From positions 38,648,685-38,712,684 of the forward strand of contig OW028578.1 in NCBI GenBank assembly GCA_932294295.1: a stretch of 64,000 nucleotides of DNA, given 5' to 3'. Source of the stretch: Alitta virens (taxonomy: Eukaryota; Annelida; Polychaeta; Phyllodocida; Nereididae). Positions 32,213-44,267 of the stretch are shown here, piece after piece. A program made the translations under genes and the position numbers. Position 1 is the first letter of the stretch. Each line of letters begins with the position of its first letter. The notes under the pieces were generated by a model. It did not search any database and was not told the origin of the DNA. It was given only the letters and a program-made list of their open reading frames with translations.

Positions 32213-32218
32213 AATAAA
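32213..32218 (+). terminator. Candidate poly(A) signal AATAAA for the folate-receptor-like gene
   Basis: AATAAA lies about 0.9 kb after the stop codon, with AT-rich flanks and no coding exon between. The 3' UTR assignment is inferred from position only. Confidence 0.4.
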
Positions 32219-32282
32219 ATTGATAAAAACACTTAACAAGTATGGCCCATCAATATCTATTTCGCTTTTTAAGGCTCTGTTG

Positions 32283-32522
32283 AAGGTCCCAGCTGGATGT
32301 CGATCGTATGAGGCGTTAAAAGGTGCCTCGTTCTAGGTGTCCATGCTGAGGCAAGTGAAAGACGCCACCCATGGGGTAAATGTGAAACGTGGTGTGGACT
32401 CCAAGCCTGGTCATACTGATAGGTCAGGCCATTATCTCATCATTATGTCTACCTCAGGCAGCTGGTCATATAAGCTGACAAAGCTTCAGACCCTGTAGCA
32501 TTGAGACATTAGACATTGAAAT
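32283..32522 (+). mobile_element. SINE family B, nearly full body
   Basis: The order is CCCAGCTGGATGTCGATCGT, then AAAAGGTGCCTC, GCTGAGGCAAGTGAAAGACG, CACCCATGGGGTAAATGTG, ATCTCATCATTATGTCTACC, GGCAGCTGGTCATATAAGCT and GTAGCATTGAGACATTAGAC. It is the reverse complement of the copies at 19360 and 57184. Confidence 0.65.
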
Positions 32523-32540
32523 ATACATTGTTGATTATGA

Positions 32541-32615
32541 TAATATATGGATGCCATGGTTTAGTGGTAAAAGTGTATGCCTGCTATACATTAGTAATGG
32601 GTTCAAACCCCTACC
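32541..32615 (+). mobile_element. tRNA-like SINE head
   Basis: ATGGTTTAGTGGTAAAAGTG (A-box-like) is followed by GGGTTCAAACCCCTACCACC (B box), with a short anticodon-like interval. It resembles a degraded tRNA or SINE head, and a family A SINE follows within 60 bp. It is not called as a functional tRNA because the acceptor stem does not pair well. Confidence 0.4.
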
Positions 32616-32660
32616 ACCATTTACCATGTGATGGAGGACTGGCAGATCTTCTGCAATGGG

Positions 32661-32777
32661 TAGTGTGTGTGTGTGTGTGATTAGGGCTTTACGTCCTGTA
32701 TTTCTGCACCAGTTGGGCTAATTAGGACAGGCAGAGACCATGGCAATGAAATGAAGGATGAAACAGCCATCCAACTG
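32661..32777 (-). mobile_element. SINE family A, minus strand, truncated
   Basis: It has a TG-repeat tail, GATTAGGGCTTTACGTCCTG and the body as far as CAGCCATCCAACT. The tRNA-like head is missing (5' truncated). Confidence 0.85.
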
Positions 32778-33334
32778 CAATGGATAGTATGGCTTCCAGT
32801 CAGCCTAGTCTGAGGTTCACACTCTCTGCTTGCCCTCTATATGTTAAATATTGCCATGGGATAGCAAGAACACAAATGTTAAAACATGTGCATGTAAAAT
32901 GTGTATGTCTTTTATTCAGACGCGAGCATTTTCATCATTAATTGGCTCCTACTCAAGAGAACAGCAGAGAATACCGGTGTAACTTGCTCCAGCCATGTGA
33001 CAGTCGGCTGTTGCTCCCGCACTGCACAGCCACGTTACCACCTGTCAACATGAGATAAAATTACATATAAATTGTACAAGATAAAATTACATATAGTTTA
33101 TCATAGTTATGTATATAAATATCTTTATACATACACAGTGGTATACTGTGCAGTCAAGTAAATATATGTAACTTCAAAATGTTATTATCAAATCATTCAT
33201 AAATAATAGGCCCATTATAGGAGGGACTTTATGGAAGGAAAGTGTTACACTTAACAGGTTTTACCAAAAACAAAAATTAAATGTATCTATCTATTAGTAA
33301 ATAGTAGGATTAATATTTGTAAATAAGTCTAGTA

Positions 33335-33508
33335 CAGTCAACCCTCATTTATCCGGGCCTCACTTATCCGGTTCCCCTGCTATCCGCACACAGTTGGCTG
33401 GGAACAAATCTATTTAGTGCATTTATATATATTCAGTTACCTGGTTCCCTCATTTATCTGCACAGTTAACTGGGGGACGAAGGTGTTCGGATAAATGAGG
33501 GTTGACTG
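33335..33508. mobile_element. pogo/Tigger-like MITE
   Basis: CAGTCAACCCTCATTTATCCG at the left is matched by CGGATAAATGAGGGTTGACTG at the right, perfect 21-bp inverted repeats, with TA before the left end. The element is 174 bp. CAGTCAACCCTC-type ends are characteristic of pogo/Tigger elements. There is no ORF. Confidence 0.75.
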
Positions 33509-34009
33509 TGTAACATGGTGTTCACCTCTCTGTTCAGGATGTAGTCAGGTAAATTGTCCCTTATACTGTACAGTTTTTTGACAGCACCACTAGATCTCAA
33601 TATAATGTTGACTGATAATATCTTAAGCCAGAATGTTATTAGCCAGATTAACTGTTATTAATATTGTAAAAGTACGCAGACTACATGGCCAATTGTGCCA
33701 CGTGCGCTTTCCATGCGTTTGGCGAACGTATGGAAAAAGCATGGTTTTTGCCTCATTATAATTAGCTAATAACCATGCATTTTCCATGTGTTTATCCTTC
33801 TCATGGAAAAGGCACATGGCACATTTGGCCATGTATGTTAATATTCCCTAGACAAGAACATGACACCATTAGTTTCTGACATGTGGTTGCATGCGGAATA
33901 TCTTCAAGGATTATATCATTCATCTAGCCAATAAAAGGCCAAACAGGTGGTGATATGACTGTATGAGGCCTTGCCTCACTGACCACAGCAAACGGCATAA
34001 AATATACGG

Positions 34010-34237
34010 AAAAAGTGCAGTATAGCAGACCGATATTTATGACCATATTTAGCTAGCCTTATTGCCAGGCCAATGACGTAGAAAAACTTGTTCAATGGAT
34101 GACGTCACAAATAAACGATGGCAGGGATAATTTTCAAGGCAAGAAAATTGTTTATTTTTATAATCGGGGGCTGATTTATGTTCATATCTAGACGCCAAAT
34201 ATGGGCATAAATTTGGGTCCACTATACTGCACTACAC
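34010..34237. mobile_element. MITE family C (GTGCAGTATAGC ends), copy 1
   Basis: GTGCAGTATAGCAGACC at the left and GGTCCACTATACTGCAC at the right are inverted repeats, and CAAATATGGGCATAAATTTG precedes the right end. A second copy lies at 39733-39942. Confidence 0.7.
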
Positions 34238-34295
34238 CCCCAATATATTTCATGTGCTCAAGTAACTAACTAAAGACATTCCGTTGGGTCACTGT

Positions 34296-34478
34296 GAGAT
34301 CAATTAGAGCTTTACGTCCTGTATTTCTGCACCTGATTGGGCTAATTAGGAAAGGCAGGGACCATGGCAATGAGATGAAGGATGAAACAGCCATCCAACT
34401 TAGGCTCGACCGGGAATTGAACCCGGGTCCCAGTGGTTGGAAGCCTAGCGCGCTACCACTGAGCTAGGCCCCCACCCT
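34296..34478 (-). mobile_element. SINE family A, minus strand, full length
   Basis: The tail (ATTAGAGCTTTACGTCCTG), body, B box (as GGAATTGAACCC on the plus strand) and A box (CACTGAGCTAGG) are all present. The CA/TG tail is lost. Confidence 0.88.
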
Positions 34479-34659
34479 GAGACAAGATGGTAGTATTGGT
34501 TTATATAATTATCTAGAGACATAGGAACTTTAATTACTGATGATGTCATCTAGTATTGCGCATTGTTGACTTTATGTATTGTATCAGTATATCCCGTTAC
34601 AAGGTCACACGAAAATGACCAGCCCCATGATGCGTGTATTGTAAAACTTTAATAAAAAA

Positions 34660-34750
34660 ATAGCATGCCTGATTGATTGAACATGGCGCCATCTGTCCAT
34701 TCCTTCCATGAACCCAGTTACACTGTTTAGAAACTGTGACTACAAGGCCT
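34660..34750. repeat. Dispersed repeat with an inverted partner at 43125-43225
   Basis: CATGCCTGATTGATTGAACA, GGCGCCATCTGTCC and CATGAACCCAGTTACACTGT recur as the reverse complement near 43225-43135 (CAGTGTAACTGGGTTCATGG, CAATCAATCAGGCATG). It is an unclassified element. Confidence 0.6.
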
Positions 34751-35280
34751 GTGGGAGAAAGACAAATTAGCAATACAATAAATTCATCTATACTCTCCTC
34801 CTAGTCATAGAGTCTTATAAGTATGATCGATTGCAGTACATTATGTTAGAGGGGATAGCCAACACAGCCATCAGCTAGTGGCACCAGTCCCCTACCTGTG
34901 AAATAATTTCGAAATGTATTTATGTACATTGTGTAATTATCAGTTAATCTTGATTAAACTCTAAAACTCTTAAGGTATTGCGATGAACCGTGCGTGCATC
35001 TGTCTGTTGGTCATTGCTGTATGTTCATCACTCTTACCAACATGATAACTTCAGATCTAGAGATGCTACACTCAAATACAACAGCTAATATGCCTCATGA
35101 GTAGAATAAGTTTGAAGTGGGTCACCTTGACCTATCTATGAGGTCACAAAGGTCAAAATCCTCAAGAAACCTGTGCCTCTTCTCTCTCTTCCAGAGGACT
35201 AGGTATGGAAAGCCAGACAGAGAGCACTTGGAGTAGCGAGAGGTAGACAGGAGGGAGCACCTAGTGCAAATGTGTCTGGT

Positions 35281-36704
35281 GCGCAAGGTGTAGGGAGAGT
35301 TAGATAGAGGGAGCAGCAAGTGCAAATGCAATGAGTGCCAGGTGTATGGAGCACAAGGTGTAGGGAGAGCTAGATAGAGGGAGCACCAAGTGCAAATGCA
35401 ATGAGTGCCAGGTGTATGGAGCACAAGGTGTAGGGAGTTAGATAGAGGGAGCAGCAAGTGTAAATGTAAGGAGTGCCAGGTGTATGGAGCACAAGGTGTA
35501 GGGAGAGCTAGATAGAGGGAGCACCAAGTGCAAATGCAATGAGTGCCAGGTGTATGGAGCACAATGTGTATGGAGAGCTAGATAGAGGGAGCAGCAAGTG
35601 TAAATGTAAGGAGTGCCAGGTGTATGGAGCACAAGGTGTAGAGAGAGCTAGATAGAGGGAGCAGCAAGTGTAAATGTAAGGAGTGCCAGGTGTATGGAGC
35701 ACAAGGTGTAGGGAGAGCTAGATAGAGGGAGCACCAAGTGCAAATGCAATGAGTGCCAGGTGTATGGAGCACAAGGTGTATGGAGAGCTAGATAGAGGGA
35801 GCACCAAGTGCAAATGCAATGAGTGCCAGGTGTATGGAGCACAAGGTGTAGGGAGAGCTAGATAGAGGGAGCACCAAGTGCAAATGCAATGAGTGCCAGG
35901 TGTATGGAGCACAAGGTGTAGGGAGAGCTAGATAGAGGGAGCAACAAGTGTAAATGTAAGGAGTGCCAGGTGTATGGAGCACAAGGTGTAGGGAGAGCTA
36001 GATAGAGGGAGCACCAAGTGCAAATGCAATGAGTGCCAGGTGTATGGAGCACAATGTGTATGGAGAGCTAGATAGAGGGAGCACCAAGTGCAAATGCAAT
36101 GAGTGCCAGGTGTATGGAGCACAAGGTGTAGGGAGAGCTAGATAGAGGGAGCACCAAGTGCAAATGCAATGAGTGCCAGGTGTATGGAGCACAAGGTGTA
36201 GGGAGAGCTAGATAGAGGGAGCAGCAAGTGTAAATGTAAGGAGTGCCAGGTGTATGGAGCACAAGGTGTAGGGAGAGCTAGATAGAGGGAGCACCAAGTG
36301 CAAATGCAATGAGTGCCAGGTGTATGGAGCACAATGTGTATGGAGAGCTAGATAGAGGGAGCACCAAGTGCAAATGCAATGAGTGCCAGGTGTATGGAGC
36401 ACAAGGTGTAGGGAGAGCTAGATAGAGGGAGCACCAAGTGCAAATGCAATGAGTGCCATGTGTATGGAGCACAAGGTGTAGGGAGAGCTAGATAGAGGGA
36501 GCACCAAGTGCAAATGCAATGAGTGCCAGGTGTATGGAGCACAAGGTGTAGGGAGAGCTAGATAGAGGGAGCACCAAGTGCAAATGCAATGAGTGCCAGG
36601 TGTATGGAGCACAAGGTGTAGGGAGAGCTAGATAGAGGGAGCAGCAAGTGTAAATGTAAGGAGTGCCAGGTGTATGGAGCACTAGGTGTAGGGAGAGGTA
36701 GGTC
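35281..36704 (+). repeat. 70-bp minisatellite, about 20 copies
   Basis: The unit is GGAGAGCTAGATAGAGGGAG, CACCAAGTGCAAATGCAATG, AGTGCCAGGTGTATGGAGCA and CAAGGTGTAG. Two main variants differ at several linked sites: CACCAAGTGCAAATGCAATG versus CAGCAAGTGTAAATGTAAGG. A minor variant carries CAATGTGTAT. The repeats are in exact 70-bp register except for shorter units near 35400. The minus strand is open over one unit at a time, but as 70 is not a multiple of three the frame rotates, so this is not coding. Confidence 0.97.
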
Positions 36705-37028
36705 AGCAGACATATAATTAAGGAAGTTATAAATGTATTGAGAGCAAACCATCGCAGCATTGGATCCTGGTATAAACGTTCGATCCGCAATCTGGGGTTC
36801 GGCCTGACGTACAAACGGATGTCACTGCTTTGTTGTCATCGCATTGGGTATAAACTCCATTCATACCTTCGTGCAGATCACATGCATCAATATCTGTATT
36901 TTGGTAAAAATAAACAATTAAAGATGCATTTGTCTGTCTACCATAATATGAAATTTGTACTGTTTTAGTTTTGGCAGCCACAAGAAAGATTATTTACACT
37001 GTATACTATAAATCAATACCAGAGGTAT

Positions 37029-37213
37029 GTGGGTGGGTGATTAGGCTTTACGTCCTGTATTTCTGCACCAGTTGGGCTAATTAGGACAGGCAGAGACCAT
37101 GGCAATGAGACGAAGGATGAAACAGCCATCCAACTTAGGCTCGACCGGGAATCAAACCCGGGACCCAGCGGTTGGAAGCCCAGAGCACTACCTCTGAGCT
37201 AGGCCCCTGCCCT
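37029..37213 (-). mobile_element. SINE family A with perfect 16-bp target duplication
   Basis: A full-length family A SINE on the minus strand is flanked by TCAATACCAGAGGTAT on both sides (37013-37028 and 37214-37229). This shows insertion by target-primed retrotransposition and defines the element ends. Confidence 0.95.
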
Positions 37214-37279
37214 TCAATACCAGAGGTATCGAGCTTGTCAAACAGCTTAATGGCAAACCACACAAGAACGTATAGACTA

Positions 37280-37520
37280 TTTCCTCTGTGTTAATATGTT
37301 TAATGGTATTCATGGGAATGCTCAACATCTAGTCAATTCTGTAGTTATGGCATGTGACATTCATTAAAAATTATTACCCGTCTGACATATTCATTAAATG
37401 TGGTATTACCAGACTGTCAAACTCAAATGTACAAAAGGTCTTTTATATATAGAGCATCAGTTGCTTGGAATCTACTGCCAGAGAGTTTAACAAGCAAAGC
37501 ATATTATAATAGTCAATGAT
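37280..37520 (+). pseudogene. Fragment of a LINE reverse transcriptase C-terminus
   Basis: In one frame around 37400-37510 the translation reads VVLPDCQTQMYKRSFIYRAS followed by VAWNLLPESLTS, resembling the conserved ending of CR1/Jockey-like LINE ORF2 proteins (KRSFxYRGAxLWNxLP). Stops and shifts occur upstream. It is a dead remnant; the family call is by recognition. Confidence 0.5.
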
Positions 37521-37617
37521 AGATAATGTAGAAAAATGGTTTTGTAGGATAAGGAGAAGTTATACTCTCTTAAGATGATATATCTTATGAATAATACATA
37601 AACTTAACAAAAAAAAT

Positions 37618-37703
37618 TCCAAAGGGTTGGATTTGCACCCTAGCTCCCCCAGCCATTTATATCGCAGACCGATGCTTAGACCACTCAGCCACTGTTGCAG
37701 GCT
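37618..37703 (-). mobile_element. tRNA-Leu-like sequence, pseudogene or SINE head
   Basis: On the minus strand, CAGTGGCTGAGTGGTCTAAG (A-box-like) is followed by a leucine-type long variable region and GGTGCAAATCC (B box). The acceptor stem is not convincingly paired. It is probably a tRNA-derived repeat, but a tRNA pseudogene is possible. Confidence 0.45.
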
Positions 37704-39732
37704 GTAAATAGACCAATGTTTCTGGAAATGTTCAAATTTTATGTAGGTCATGTGCTGCATCAACTGGAGAAACCATGTTGTTTTACAGTAAAATTCAGCA
37801 TGTAAAAGCATGTAAAAAATCAATAATTGTCTGCGTTGGATAGCTGGAGCAGCTTGTGCAATGCGCACTGTCCTGTTTTAGCCACTGGGGATAGAGGACT
37901 TCACCCCAAGTGTTTCCACCCTCGCCGCGTGGAGGCTCAGAACCTTCGAGGGAACTATGGTGATACACTGATACAGCACGCTCCCCGAAACAGAGCTAGT
38001 ATTCCTTATAAGGTCAATCCTAATAGGGGCATGCACAAAAAGTTATTTCACGAGGCATGTCCTCAAAATTTTAAAACTGATCTTAGAAGTACTCTAAAGC
38101 AGTAAGATATCTTAGTATGAGGTATTCCATAGATTAAGATCTGGTACAAAAATCTGTGATACTATTGATAGCTTCGAAGTGGAGCAATGTTGTACTTTTC
38201 ATGATTTTATGTCGTTTATTTTAATCCGTGTTTTAATGGGTCCCCTTGAAAAAAAACGGTTTTCATACCAAAGTGTTTTGCCCATGTAAAATATTTTCAA
38301 AATAGAAATTAAATCTCCCGAAGCATCAGTTAATTGGCAGATACCTTATTATGGTATAAACAATATACTTATGTACGATTTGTAAATTTATTAAAAAATG
38401 TGTAATTTTATTTTAAAATGTGACCAACAAAAATTCAAGACTTACTTTTGTTATTGATGATGGGACAGCATTTAATTATGGTGTACTGTGTCCATTGCAG
38501 TCAGCTGTTTGTCCAGAAGTGCAGACTCCAGTCACTACGTACCCATTTTGGCAGCTTGTAGTTTGTCCATTCATCCCATTGCTGTAATAATTAGTAATCA
38601 CAATTTGTTTTTGAGAACATATCTTATTTTAATGGTGTCTGTGATGACTGTCCCCACGGCAATTATTCTTCTTTACTTTTGCATCTAAGCCAGTGTTTTT
38701 AGTATATTTTTAGTTTTTTCAAATATATTTTAAAAGGGTAGCCAGATTAGCTGGAACTGTTTTACATCCGGGCCCTTTACATCAGTAAAAAAACAATAAT
38801 AAAATCCATAAATATTGATAACCATTAAAAACCATTAACAATAAATACACAAACAATAAAATACACAACAATAAAATACACAATCACCAGGTTATAGCAC
38901 CAACACTGTATCGTTCACTCTTGGGCTGCATTCTTGATATAATTTTTCAGCAGTATGTTAAAGCTATATAAAGTATGGCATTCTTTCAAATGACTTGGTA
39001 GATTATTCTAGTTCCTTTAAATTCAAGGATTCTAGGTTGTTAAACAAAATACCATAGACAGAGGGTAACAGGAAGCATTGGGTTTCCTCAGTTGCATAAT
39101 GAAGTCCTTATAATCTAATATTTCTTCAAAGTAAATATTTTCTTTCCATTTTTGGAAAGAGAATTCTCTTGCTAACTTAAAAGTCAACAGTGGTCAGTCA
39201 ATATCAAATTAAACCTAGACAAAGCTAGACTGCTTATGCTATACGATGCTACCTGCCACTAAACGGAACTGTCTGGCTATAGCTGGCTACTCAAAGCTGG
39301 ATCTAAAAGTACAGTAGCACCATCTGGGAGATATGTATACTTGTAATTTCTTTTTGAAATAATTTATGTCCATTTCAAATAAATATTTATGATATATTGG
39401 ATAAAGTGCCTCCATTTACCAAGGTTTAAATTTGTTCAGTGGCGGTAAGTGTAAGCCGATTATAAGCCAGTAGACAGAAGCCGCTGGCTTTAGCCAGTTA
39501 TAGCTTAAGCCAGGAATAGGTTGCTACAGCTGTCTAGAGTCAACCATATTTCATGAAACTAACTATTGCTTAAAACTTGAATAAAGCTGTAAGATTTACA
39601 TTAAAATCTATTATTAGGGACAATCGTATCTAGATACTGCCTAACTGCATAAAAAGTTATATATACACCAACGATGTTTTAGCGTTCCAGCAAACTAGGC
39701 AATATGATTTTAACATTTCAATACTTCTGTCC

Positions 39733-39942
39733 GAAAAAGTGCAGTATAGCGGACCCAGATGTTTATTTTTATTTTTTTCTTGGGAGCTGCTGCCCCAAAA
39801 CCCCCACTACACTACACAATTGTTATTCCAATTGGACAAGACCTTTAATACTTGGGGAGTGTTGCTCAGAATAATGATATATTTTGTATTCTTTGGATGC
39901 CAAATATGGTCATAAATTTGGTTCCGCTATACTGCACTAAAC
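39733..39942. mobile_element. MITE family C (GTGCAGTATAGC ends), copy 2
   Basis: GTGCAGTATAGCGGACC at the left and GGTTCCGCTATACTGCAC at the right, with CAAATATGGTCATAAATTTG before the right end. It has the same architecture as the copy at 34010-34237. Confidence 0.7.
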
Positions 39943-39955
39943 CCCTTCTGTCATG

Positions 39956-41735
39956 ATTATAATACTTTAACTTATACTTAATTACACCTGGTAAGATCTA
40001 TATTAGTTCCACTTACACTTTAATACACTTGTTAGGATCTATGTTAGTTTTACTTACACTACATTACACCTGGTAAAATCAATATCTCACATAGCCAAGT
40101 GACAATGCCGAGTGATGCCGAGTGCCTCAAAAATCAGGCAGTCGGGAATACTCGGCTTGGCATGCCGACCGCTCTGGAAAAGCGCGGCAATAATCGTGGA
40201 CCAATCGTGACCACTCTGGGTTGGTAAAATAAGGACCCACACATTTTAAACATGTTTAAAATTTTCTAGGAGTGTGGCCAAGCACCTTTCATGGAATTGC
40301 TCGAGATTTACACGGGGTTAACTCGCTGTGCACTCGCCGTGCACTCAGTGAGTACACCTGGTCACTCGGCAAGTACTCTTGGTCATATGGAGTGCTGTGT
40401 GGATGTGATTTCCTCGCCGAGTGGTCGGCGTGTAAAGAAGAGTTATTGGCTTGACACCTGGGACAATAGAGGTGTGCTTGCTCGGGGAGTTGTCGGCGAG
40501 CGATCGGTGAATGGTCGGCGAGCTTTTGGCATGTTTTTGCAGAGTGCTCGTGTTCACTCTCCTTCAATCCTGTTCACTCTTCGTCACACGGCAACCACAC
40601 TGGGTCCACACTTGAATTAATCAGCAAGCTGTCAGCGATCTTTCGGGGAGCTGTCGGCAAGCAATCGGCGAGTTGTTGCTGACTTGCTTTTTCTCACTGG
40701 CAGTAGGCATCAAATGACCAAGAGTGAAGCCGATTAGTTGCAGGCGGGCAATCATCATTACTCGGCATCATCACTCGGCTATGTGAGATAGTGGCTTTAG
40801 TTACACTTCAATACACCTGGTATGATCTATATTAGTTCTACCTACATTTTATTACACCTGGTAAGATCTGTATTAGTTCTACTTACACTTTAATACACTT
40901 GGTAGGATCTATGTTCGTTTTACCTTCACTTCATTACACCTGGTTAGATCTATATTAGTTCTACTTACACTTCAATACACCTGGCAGGATCTATGTTAGT
41001 TCTACTTACACTTAATTACACCTGGTAAGATTTTATTACACCTGGTAAGATTGATATTAGTTCTACTTACACTTAATTACACCTGGTAAGATCTACATTA
41101 GTTCTACATATATTTCATTACACCTGGTATGATTGATATTAGTTCTACTTACACATCATTAAACCTGGTAGGTTCTACATTAGTTTTACTTACACTTAAT
41201 TACACCTGGTAAGATCTATATTATTTCTACTTACACTTAATTACACCTGGTAAGATCTATATTATTTTTACTTACAGTTCATTACACCTGGTAAGATCTA
41301 TTTTAGTTCTGCTTACACTACAATATGCCTGTCAGGACCTATATTCAATATTCATTCTACTTACACTTCAATACACTTGGTAGGATCTACATTAGTTCTA
41401 CTTACACTTCATTACACCTGGTAGGATCTACATTAGTTCTACTTACACTTCATTACACCTGGTAAGATCTATATTAGTTCTACTTACACTTCAATACACC
41501 TGGCAGGATCTATGTTAGTTCTACTTACACTTCAATACACTTGGTAGGATCTACATTAGTTCTACTTACACTTCATTACACCTGGTAAGATCTATATTAG
41601 TTCTACTTACACTTCATTACACCTGGTAGGATCTATGTTAGTTCTACTTACACTTCAATACACTTGGTAGGATCTATGTTAGTTATCCTTACACTTCAGT
41701 ACACCTGGTAGGATCTGTTAGTTCCTCTTACACTT
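39956..41735 (+). repeat. 41-bp minisatellite, interrupted by a TIR element
   Basis: The unit is TTCTACTTACACTTCATTAC followed by ACCTGGTAAGATCTATATTAG, in more than 20 diverged copies at 39956-40085 and 40795-41735. Every unit carries CTGGTAAGAT or CTGGTAGGAT. The gap between the two blocks is the element at 40085-40788. Confidence 0.95.
40085..40788. mobile_element. TA-flanked non-autonomous TIR element inside the minisatellite
   Basis: TCTCACATAGCCAAGTGAC at the left is mirrored by the right end (CATCACTCGGCTATGTGAGA), imperfect inverted repeats of about 33 bp, with TA on both sides, as in Tc1/mariner-type insertions. The interior is full of CTCGGC/GCCGAGT motifs and has no transposase. 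Small open frames inside are not credible genes. Confidence 0.7.
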
Positions 41736-41768
41736 AAACTCTAATGGTACTTTTTCTCCCCATTGCAA

Positions 41769-41957
41769 GTGTGTGTGTGTGTGTGTGTGTGATTAGGGCT
41801 TTACGTCCTGTATTTCTGCACCAGTTGGGCTAATTAGGACAGGCAGAGACCATGGCGATGAGACGAAGGATGAAACAGCCATCCAACTTAGGCTCGACCG
41901 GGAATCGACCCAGCGGTTGGAAGCCCAGAGCGCTACCTCTGAGCTAGGCCCCCGCCC
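41769..41957 (-). mobile_element. SINE family A, minus strand, adjacent to the 41-bp array
   Basis: A long TG-repeat tail precedes GATTAGGGCTTTACGTCCTG, the body and the tRNA-like head. A small deletion falls in the B box (GGGAATCGACCC on the plus strand). It lies at the right edge of the minisatellite. Confidence 0.9.
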
Positions 41958-44267
41958 ATAGTACCCTGGGCCTTAGCAAGACCCACAAGGAGAGAAATTG
42001 CCAGAAACCTCATCATCTTTCATCAGTTGTTGCACTGCTGATATTTATAATCACCACGCTTGTTATTTGTAGATCTGCCTAATTTTTCCAAAGCTTTAAG
42101 ATAATAAAATGGTCAACAGTGGTGAGAAAAGGAACCTGCAAACTGATGGTCTGTTTGACTAAAATATTATGTAAGGAAACCTTCCGTGGGTAGGGAAATT
42201 TTCTAAAAGCAGTTTAGGTCATGGTTTGCCATTGTCAGATGAACAGCCTATAAAGGCATTACATTCAAAATGTGCCTGATACTGATTAGGGGTGAATTCT
42301 TTCTGTTTAAATGCCCTAATTATTACAGAAATGTGAAAGTGTGTGCAGGAAAATTATCTGTGCAATCAGTATGCATCAAGATAAGCTTTCGATAAAGAAA
42401 ACTGGCTGTTGGCAATGCAAATATAGTAACTAGCGAGTTAACTAACAGTTCAGTAACTTTAATCTCAGTGAAGTAAGTGACATATTTTGATTAAGGTGTG
42501 ACGTCGTGAGTGACCTAATTTGAATGATTAAAATCTACTAGGGGAGGGGGGAGGGGATCAGTAACTGTATGCATCATCATACTGGCCCTTGAAAGTCCTG
42601 GACACCCTCGTGGCTAGGGTGGTAACACTGGGTAAAGGCTTCTATCTTCAATGGCCAACACAGGGCTCTGTGTAATGCACTCCAGTTATTTTGTTGACCT
42701 ATCCCTTACCTAGAGTCAGACTGGTTTTGTTACCTGCATATATGCATTCATTAACCATTCAATACATACAGGTAGAGTCACCCTTCATAGATCCTATGTC
42801 TCTAGATTGAGCATTGGCAAATAATTATATATACCAACACTACCTTCTTGTATCATGATATTTTTTACCATTAAATGCTCATTTGTGCACAGGAATTCAA
42901 CTTAAAGGTACAATAAATAATAAAAAAAAGAGTTTTTCATGCAATCAAAAATTCAATATGTAAACAAACCCAGTGATGATGTCAGAATACTGAACAATGG
43001 GTGATGATGCCATTTCCATTGTGAACCCGGGACCCAGTGGTTGGAAGCCCCGAAGTTTCCATTAACTTATCGCCATAGCTGTATTGTAAATCAATTGTAC
43101 TGATCACTATGACAAGATCTGTCTTTCCCTTGCAGGCCTTGGAGTAAAAATTTCTTAACAGTGTAACTGGGTTCATGGCAGGAACGGACAGATGACACCA
43201 TGTTCAATCAATCAGGCATGCTCTTATTTTACACAAGTGCATAATAAATAAATTTTATGTCCCGCAGAATGGGTATTTTGTATGTCCAGACAGGGTTTTG
43301 TTGTTATATCCTCTTTATTCCAATGATATATATAATATTATAGTATTTATCTAGGGCCATTTGACTTAACTGTGGTGCGACTATTGACGGCAGCTAGACC
43401 TGTATGAATGACTACTTCTATCTACTCCCTTGGGTGACCCCTTATGACAGGTTAATTTAATATGTAATCTGATCTTATCTTTGCTTGTATCGACAGGTGG
43501 TGGCAGGAGTTTGCAGCTCAGGAACTAGTTGCATTGGTGTCCTTTGCTGGTCTCCTGAGTAGGCAGAATAAACAATAATTATGCCCATTTATGATAAATA
43601 TGCTCGTGTCAGAATGAATGACAGGCAATTTTTTAACTTTTTCCCCCCTTGCAATCCCATGGCAATATAATTATGTTGTTGTTTGAATTTAGAAAAATTA
43701 TATATATTATACAATACTGTACATAGTTACACAGCTGGGTGGCCCATGTTGAGGTGTCCACAAATTTCACATTGAAGGACCCAGCTAGGATTGATCCCTA
43801 GGCGCGCACTCCTCGTGAGCTACAAACCCAGCTGGACGATGATCGCATGAGACAAACTGGCGGAGTCTTGGACTTGGTGGATATGCTGAGACGAGTAAAA
43901 GACCATTTAGCTGTACTATTGAATCCAAAAATTGGATAGAACACATTTAACACATTTGTCCATATAATATGATAATATAGCATCACTTTAATAAACAACT
44001 TCAATTTCCATACTTCCAGTGTTAATCTACACTTCTATTGTACTATAAAAATATATCTCATTTATTTGCAAGTATAAATTAAGTACAAATGCCACATCTT
44101 CAGCTTTAATTGGCAAATTCGTAGAGCATGTGAGCCACCTATAAATAATCATTAGTTTCAGTTGTTTGTTCCTTGTTTAACAACACTTGAGGATGAAATT
44201 GCGTGAGTAAAAGAGGGTTCATTGTATTGCTTTATTGTAAAATATGATGCGGTACATCCAATTCACT
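41958..44267. other. Intergenic, no gene seen
   Basis: It contains a small SINE family A scrap at 43021-43050, the inverted partner (43125-43225) of the repeat at 34660, and a family B SINE with tRNA-like head at about 43732-43925 (CAGCTGGGTGGCCCATGTTG, GATTGATCCCTAGG, GTGAGCTAC, CCCAGCTGGACGATGATCGC). No coding exon was recognised. Confidence 0.5.

Noticed and set aside
35122..36814. Series of overlapping minus-strand 64-residue open frames (HTPGTHCICTWCSLYLALP-like)
   Set aside because: They are the 70-bp minisatellite read in rotating frames; each ends within the array and no start, splice or protein similarity supports translation.
37827..38105. 92-residue plus-strand open frame after the LINE remnant
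   Set aside because: No similarity was recognised, and there is no splice or promoter context; it may be transposon debris.
40291..40620. 109-residue open frame inside the TIR element
   Set aside because: It is built from repeated CTCGGC-type motifs, has overlapping open frames on both strands and resembles no transposase.
39956..41735. CRISPR-like array
   Set aside because: Units are contiguous 41-bp tandem repeats with no unique spacers, in a eukaryotic genome.
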